A DNA stretch of 28,086 nucleotides from an uncultured Bacilli bacterium (lineage in GTDB: Bacteria > Bacillota_I > Bacilli_A > RF39 > UBA660): positions 1-28,086 of the forward strand of contig CAKOIY010000008.1 in the NCBI GenBank assembly GCA_934087515.1. The letters run 5' to 3'. The translations under genes and the position numbers were made by a program. Shown here in pieces: positions 25,034 to 28,086 of this stretch (its first letter is position 1; each line of letters begins with the position of its first letter). The notes below the pieces were generated by a model. That model was given only the letters and a program-made list of their open reading frames with translations, ran no database searches and had not been told where the DNA came from.

Positions 25034-25582
25034 TTAGAAGCTAACTTTTGGTGCTTCTTTATCTTTTTCTTCCACTTCGAAGAAAGTTCCCTTTTTGAAT
25101 CCTGTTAAGCCTGCTACTATATTTGATGGTACCATTTCTACTTTATTGTTATAAGTAAGAACAGAATCATTATAGAACTGCCTAGCATATGAAATTTTAT
25201 CTTCTGTATCTTTTAAATCATTTTGTAAAGATAAAAAGTTTTGATTTGCTTTTAGTTCTGGGTAATTTTCTGCAAGTGCAAACAATTTAGATAATGCATT
25301 TGAAACTCCAGCGCTTGCCTTGATTTCTGCTTCAGGAGTTTTTGCTTCTAAATATGTGTTACGTGCTTTTATTACTTCTTCAAAAGTACCTTTTTCATGT
25401 TTTGCATAGCCTTTTACTGTTTCTACTAAGTTAGGTATTAAATCTGCTCTTCTTTTTAGTTGAACTTCAATTTGTGACCATTGATCATCCTTCTTATTTC
25501 TAAGTCCTATTAATTTGTTATAAGTTACAACAAACCATAAAATAAGTAAAACAATTACTCCAATTATAATTATTAGTGTCAT
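25034..25582 (-). CDS. lemA: LemA family membrane protein
   Basis: A 182-residue protein with an N-terminal membrane segment ('LIIIIGVIVLLILWFVVTYNKLI') and the LemA domain, a helical bundle: 'LRNKKDDQWSQIEVQLKRRADLIPNLVETVKGYAKHE' and 'LSLQNDLKDTEDKISYARQFYNDSVLTYNNKVEMVPSNIVA', the hallmark of the family. Length is normal. The start is the second ATG at 25582: AAGGAG lies 9 bases upstream of it, but directly abuts the first ATG. The gene has its own promoter and is followed by the DUF2207 gene. Confidence 0.95.
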   Translation of the reverse strand: MTLIIIIGVIVLLILWFVVTYNKLIGLRNKKDDQWSQIEVQLKRRADLIPNLVETVKGYAKHEKGTFEEVIKARNTYLEAKTPEAEIKASAGVSNALSKLFALAENYPELKANQNFLSLQNDLKDTEDKISYARQFYNDSVLTYNNKVEMVPSNIVAGLTGFKKGTFFEVEEKDKEAPKVSF

Positions 25583-25603
25583 ATAAATCATCTCCTTAAT
25601 AAA

Positions 25604-25632
25604 AGTATACTCTACCCAAAAAAATATTTCAA
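25604..25632 (-). promoter_or_regulatory. Sigma-A-type promoter of lemA
   Basis: On the minus strand TTGAAA (25627-25632) and TATACT (25604-25609) are 17 bases apart. The start near 25597 leaves a leader of about 15 bases. It lies back to back with the plus-strand promoter of sspI. Confidence 0.7.
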
Positions 25633-25639
25633 TGATTTA

Positions 25640-25668
25640 GTATATTTTTTGTAAATGTTTACATAATA
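25640..25668 (+). promoter_or_regulatory. Sigma-G-type (forespore) promoter of sspI
   Basis: GTATA (25640-25644) and CATAATA (25662-25668) are separated by 17 bases. They match the Bacillus sigma-G consensus GHATR / CATWHTA with the right spacing. Genes for small acid-soluble spore proteins are classical sigma-G targets, so promoter and gene support each other. Confidence 0.65.
25650..25663. promoter_or_regulatory. cre-like palindrome in the lemA/sspI intergenic region
   Basis: TGTAAA-TG-TTTACA has perfect 6-bp arms and differs by one central base from the idealised CcpA site TGTAAACGTTTACA. It lies inside the spacer and -10 start of the sigma-G-type promoter and about 20 bases upstream of the lemA -35 box. 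Binding by CcpA or another regulator is a guess. Confidence 0.4.
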
Positions 25669-25682
25669 ATACTGGTGATAAT

Positions 25683-25904
25683 ATGAATTTAGATATAAGA
25701 AAAAATATAATCGAAAAAATTAAAAATGATAATGAAGAACAAATAGTTTCTACTATTAATGAATCTGTTATAACTAATGATGAGCTTGTTTTACCAGGAC
25801 TTGGAGTTTTACTTGAACTATTTTGGAATAAATTAAGTGATAGTGAAAAAATGAATATTGCTAATATAATTAAAAATAGTATTAGTGATAAAAATTTTAA
25901 TTGA
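25683..25904 (+). CDS. sspI: Small acid-soluble spore protein I family (SspI)
   Basis: A 73-residue protein matching the minor spore protein SspI in length and sequence: it opens with 'MNLDIRKNIIEKI', continues with 'NEEQIVSTINESV', and has the signature 'LPGLGVLLELFW' followed by 'LSDSEKMNIANII'. In Bacillus, SspI is made in the forespore under sigma-G and its loss affects spore outgrowth. A GGTG ribosome-binding site lies upstream and a sigma-G-type promoter is in the right place. It is one of only two plus-strand genes in the window, apparently monocistronic. It is the best evidence that this organism forms endospores. Confidence 0.87.
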   Translation: MNLDIRKNIIEKIKNDNEEQIVSTINESVITNDELVLPGLGVLLELFWNKLSDSEKMNIANIIKNSISDKNFN

Positions 25905-26016
25905 GTTTTTTATGTTTATTAGTTGTTTCTTTGTGTATAACTTATGTAAAGCTTAATAAATATTTGTTGCTATTTATTGCGATTAATTGTATTATATAAT
26001 TGGGAGGGATAAATAT

Positions 26017-26193
26017 ATGGAATTATCAGAAAATAATAAAAATACAAAAGATATGGCTGAAAAACCAAAGAAAGTTACACTAATTTATGCATCTGATGAA
26101 TTAAAAAATGATAAGGATGTTGTAAAAGCTGCTGTTGCAAATGATCCTCATTTGGAAGATGAACCTGTTAAAAAATCTAGCTCTAGAAGATAA
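26017..26193 (+). CDS. Small charged protein of unknown function (58 residues)
   Basis: A short hydrophilic protein started at the ATG at 26017, preceded by a strong GGGAGG; a longer in-frame start 30 bases upstream lies before this site. It has no membrane segment. The centre 'ELKNDKDVVKAAVANDP' resembles a single DUF4116-type repeat (D-K-x-V-V-x-x-A-V), but one repeat alone is weak evidence. The C-terminus ends in a basic serine/arginine tail ('KKSSSRR'). A strong terminator follows at 26222-26257, which supports a real gene. I do not know the function; expression during sporulation, like its neighbour, is possible but unsupported. A TATAAT at 25995-26000 is too close to the ribosome-binding site to be a confident promoter. 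Confidence 0.7.
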   Translation: MELSENNKNTKDMAEKPKKVTLIYASDELKNDKDVVKAAVANDPHLEDEPVKKSSSRR

Positions 26194-26221
26194 ATTCTTT
26201 TGTATTACATAATTAATATTA

Positions 26222-26257
26222 AAAAAATCTATACATTTTGATTTGTATAGATTTTTT
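26222..26257. terminator. Bidirectional intrinsic terminator
   Basis: A perfect 14-bp stem (AAAAAATCTATACA at 26222-26235, its complement at 26244-26257) with an 8-base loop. A- and T-runs on both sides let it terminate the plus-strand 58-residue gene and the minus-strand LRR/Fn3 gene, which converge here. Confidence 0.88.
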
Positions 26258-26272
26258 ATTGTTTTTATTTTT

Positions 26273-27616
26273 TTAGACTCTTACTGAAACTTGTTTAGAA
26301 TAATTACTATATACTTTCTTACCATTTACCATTTTATAAGCTCTTACTTTATAATATGCTTTGGCACCTTTTTTTAGTTGATAAGAAGTTGTTGTATATA
26401 GTGATTTTGTATTTTTTATAATTACATATTTCTTTGTCTTAGCATTATATTTGTATATAGAGTACCCATCTGCTCCAGGCACTTTTTTCCAAGTGATTTT
26501 TGCTATTCCTGATTTATATTTTTTGGCTTTTACGTTTGTTGGTATGCTTAATGAAGTTCTAATACTAACAGCGTCCGAAAGTGGACTACATACTCTTTTT
26601 TCAGGAGTTTTTACACAACTACTTATTTTAAAGTAATATGTTTGTCCAGGATTAATTCCTTTAGATATAGTAATATCTGAAGATCTAGTTGTAGTCATAT
26701 ATTTTTCATATCTCTTTGTGTTTGGATTATACTTATATATGTCTGTTTCATCAACCGAATAATTATCTTCATATTCAAGCATTATTTTATTATATGCTAT
26801 TGCTGATGCCTCAAGCCAAGAAGTTGTTGGATTTAGATACATGTCTGATACTAATGTTGATGCTCCTTTTTGATAATTATTACCAAGAAAATTATCATTA
26901 CTATCATAAGCCATCCACCTAAAGTAAATTACATCAAGAAATGGAAATTTTTTTACGTTGATATTAAAAGCATTACTATTAACATCACTTGGTATATCAT
27001 GAATAACATTTATATAAGCACTATCTAAGGCTTTGTTCTCTAAATTTGTTATATTTGTTAAGTATAAGTCTTCAATTAAGATACCATATAAAGCATTACT
27101 TTTTATAGTTGTAATATTACTTGGAAACTTTAATGTAGAAATATCATCTGTCCCTGCAACACTTACTAATTTTGTATTATCAATTTCTGCTACCCCATCA
27201 TTATTATTATCTGTTCTATCATATATATACTGAGTTTCATCAAAACTATTATTATTAAATGCCGCATAACCTATTTTTATTACAGAATCAGGTATATTAA
27301 TAGTTTTTAATTCATTTCCAAAGAAAGCTAGGTTTCCTATTACTTTAATTCCATTTGGAATAACAACACTATCAAGATAATCATACATAAAAGCTCTTGC
27401 TCCTATTCTTTCTACTTTTACTCCATCAATAGTTTCTGGAATTATTATATCATTAGTATTACAATACAATCTATCATTTTTATAGTTAGTTATTGTGGCT
27501 GTATCTTTATCAAAACCAAAACAATCTTCATCAGTAGTCGCAGCATTTACTGAAACTACTCCTCCAAATAAAACGCCTAAACAAATAAGTAATGAGTATA
27601 CTATTTTTCTTTTCAT
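26273..27616 (-). CDS. Secreted BspA-type leucine-rich-repeat protein with Fn3 domains
   Basis: A 447-residue exported protein. The start is the ATG at 27616, after AAAGGAG; a frame 63 bases longer has no site and hides the signal peptide, which is clear here ('IVYSLLICLGVLFGGVVSVNA'). The next 200 residues contain LRR_5 repeats ('RIGARAFMYDYLDSVVIP', 'VIGNLAFFGNELKTINIP', 'KIGYAAFNNN') as in BspA-like surface proteins. The C-terminal 230 residues hold two fibronectin-III-like domains, the last with 'PTNVKAKKYKSGIAKITWKKVPGADGYSIYKY' and 'AYYKVRAYKMVNGKKVYSNYSKQVSV', a type common in gut Bacillota surface proteins. There is no LPXTG motif, lipobox or C-terminal anchor, so it is probably secreted or non-covalently bound. 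It may serve in adhesion. Confidence 0.9.
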   Translation of the reverse strand: MKRKIVYSLLICLGVLFGGVVSVNAATTDEDCFGFDKDTATITNYKNDRLYCNTNDIIIPETIDGVKVERIGARAFMYDYLDSVVIPNGIKVIGNLAFFGNELKTINIPDSVIKIGYAAFNNNSFDETQYIYDRTDNNNDGVAEIDNTKLVSVAGTDDISTLKFPSNITTIKSNALYGILIEDLYLTNITNLENKALDSAYINVIHDIPSDVNSNAFNINVKKFPFLDVIYFRWMAYDSNDNFLGNNYQKGASTLVSDMYLNPTTSWLEASAIAYNKIMLEYEDNYSVDETDIYKYNPNTKRYEKYMTTTRSSDITISKGINPGQTYYFKISSCVKTPEKRVCSPLSDAVSIRTSLSIPTNVKAKKYKSGIAKITWKKVPGADGYSIYKYNAKTKKYVIIKNTKSLYTTTSYQLKKGAKAYYKVRAYKMVNGKKVYSNYSKQVSVRV

Positions 27617-27655
27617 TTTCACTTCTCCTTTCACTTTTATGATAACATATTTGTA

Positions 27656-27670
27656 TTTGAATAGTTCAAA
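27656..27670. promoter_or_regulatory. Palindrome upstream of the LRR/Fn3 gene
   Basis: TTTGAA-TAG-TTCAAA is a perfect 6+6 palindrome about 40 bases before the start codon. On the minus strand it contains TTGAAC, a possible -35 box, with a weak TATCAT-like -10 19 bases downstream (27639-27644). An operator role is possible. Confidence 0.4.
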
Positions 27671-27677
27671 ATTGGCC

Positions 27678-27714
27678 AAAAAAAAGAAGCATTTTACACA
27701 TTAATGTAAATGCT
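27678..27714 (-). terminator. Intrinsic terminator of the Smr gene
   Basis: On the minus strand AGCATTTACA (27705-27714) pairs with TGTAAAATGCT (27688-27698) with a one-base bulge, followed by CTTC-free U-rich sequence of eight T (27678-27685). It begins at the stop codon. Confidence 0.75.
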
Positions 27715-27973
27715 AATTTAGTTCTATAATTGTTACTCCTTTATTAAAAATATCTTGTTTGTAGGCTTTAACATCTTTATTATTTTTTAGTTCTTTATGA
27801 ATTGTTTCTTTTAATATTCCTTTGCCTATTCCATGAATAACTATAATTAATTTGTTTGATAATTTTTTGTTATTGTTTATGAATTCTCTTAGCATAACTA
27901 TACTAGAAAATCTAGTTTCACCATGTAGATCAAGACTTGGCAAATTACTATATAACATATAATTATCAATCAT
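27713..27973 (-). CDS. Stand-alone Smr-domain protein
   Basis: An 86-residue protein that consists only of a Small MutS-Related domain. It has 'LDLHGET' (14-20) and the second hallmark 'IHGIGKG' (46-52), followed by 'ILKETIHKEL' and the C-terminal beta strand 'KGVTIIELN'. Smr domains nick DNA or RNA or bind nucleic acids; they are usually found at the C-terminus of MutS2 or as small separate proteins. Its ATG overlaps the stop codon of the preceding gene (ATGA at 27970-27973), so translation is coupled. Whether the preceding gene is MutS2-like cannot be judged from the fragment seen. Confidence 0.88.
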   Translation of the reverse strand: MIDNYMLYSNLPSLDLHGETRFSSIVMLREFINNNKKLSNKLIIVIHGIGKGILKETIHKELKNNKDVKAYKQDIFNKGVTIIELN

Positions 27974-28086
27974 AAGTATAACGCCTTCTTTTTTGGTTTT
28001 TGTTTTCTATCGTATTTTTTTATTTGTACTGTTTTATTCATTTTTAGCGATTTAGGAACATTTATTATTCTTTGGTTAGTAGAACC
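27970..28086 (-). CDS. C-terminal end of an upstream gene (partial)
   Basis: The last 38 codons of a gene entering from the right edge, ending in TGA that overlaps the start of the Smr gene. The visible tail ('INVPKSLKMNKTVQIKKYD' and then 'RKQKPKKKALYL') is very lysine-rich and probably disordered or nucleic-acid-binding. The overlap and frame, and the absence of any stop codon in these 38 codons, support a real gene. The family is unknown; a MutS2-like or DNA/RNA-binding protein would fit the neighbour but this is not shown. Confidence 0.6.
   Translation of the reverse strand, partial: GSTNQRIINVPKSLKMNKTVQIKKYDRKQKPKKKALYL

Noticed and set aside
27713..28086. A frameshifted MutS2 whose Smr domain became a separate frame
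   Set aside because: The Smr gene has its own start codon, an ATGA overlap typical of coupled genes and a length seen for stand-alone Smr proteins. The visible 38 residues of the upstream gene carry no recognisable MutS2 sequence.
1..28086. CRISPR arrays, tRNA or rRNA genes, prophage or insertion-sequence genes
   Set aside because: No regularly spaced direct repeats, no tRNA or rRNA sequence and no phage or IS transposase proteins were recognised when reading both strands; the Rpn-type gene is the only recombination-related protein.

Overview
The window is AT-rich Bacillota DNA (roughly a quarter G+C by eye) that uses the standard bacterial code: TGA is used as a stop, for example in the ATGA junctions near 9600 and 27970. 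Almost every gene is on the minus strand. A small spore protein of the SspI family, read from a promoter that fits sigma-G, points to an endospore-forming member of the Bacilli. BspA-type leucine-rich repeats, very low G+C and compact operons fit a gut-associated lineage; that habitat is an inference and no species is claimed.

Layout in coordinate order. 1-906: the first codons of a gene running off the left edge, then a monocistronic Rpn-type PD-(D/E)XK nuclease/putative transposase. 907-1204: a non-coding stretch with inverted copies of AAAGTATAAG. 1205-15595: a surface-polymer locus of ten genes. Read in transcription order (right to left) these are a MurF-like ligase with a C-terminal leucine-rich-repeat domain, an ATP-grasp/GT2 fusion, an ATP-grasp protein, a CapA-like protein, a second stand-alone ATP-grasp protein, a TagB-like polyol-phosphate polymerase, a small nucleotidyltransferase, the exporter pair TagG/TagH, and a GT2/TagF fusion. 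15607-17423: housekeeping nusB-xseA-xseB, which runs straight into the surface locus. 17510-20213: a DUF6056-like membrane protein and a membrane-anchored PIG-L deacetylase. 20281-20430: a structured RNA with its own promoter, best explained as 6S RNA. 20491-23180: a TtcA-like tRNA thiolase, hisS and an unknown protein. 23298-25582: lemA and a DUF2207 protein. 25683-26193: two small plus-strand genes (sspI and a 58-residue unknown). 26273-28086: a secreted BspA-LRR/Fn3 protein, a small Smr-domain protein and the tail of a further gene.

How the genes may work together. TagG/TagH export, two CDP-polyol phosphotransferases, two GT2 domains and a nucleotidyltransferase together describe synthesis and export of a teichoic-acid-like phosphate-linked polymer. 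Three ATP-grasp enzymes of the sugar-transfer-associated type, a MurF-like amide ligase and a CapA-like protein add an amide-forming side to the same locus, which suggests an amino-acid- or peptide-decorated glycopolymer. The fusions (ATP-grasp+GT2, GT2+TagF, MurF+LRR) and the shared GT2-plus-accessory module in two of them are the most unusual features of the window. The promoters and terminators described are read by eye from consensus matches and inverted repeats.
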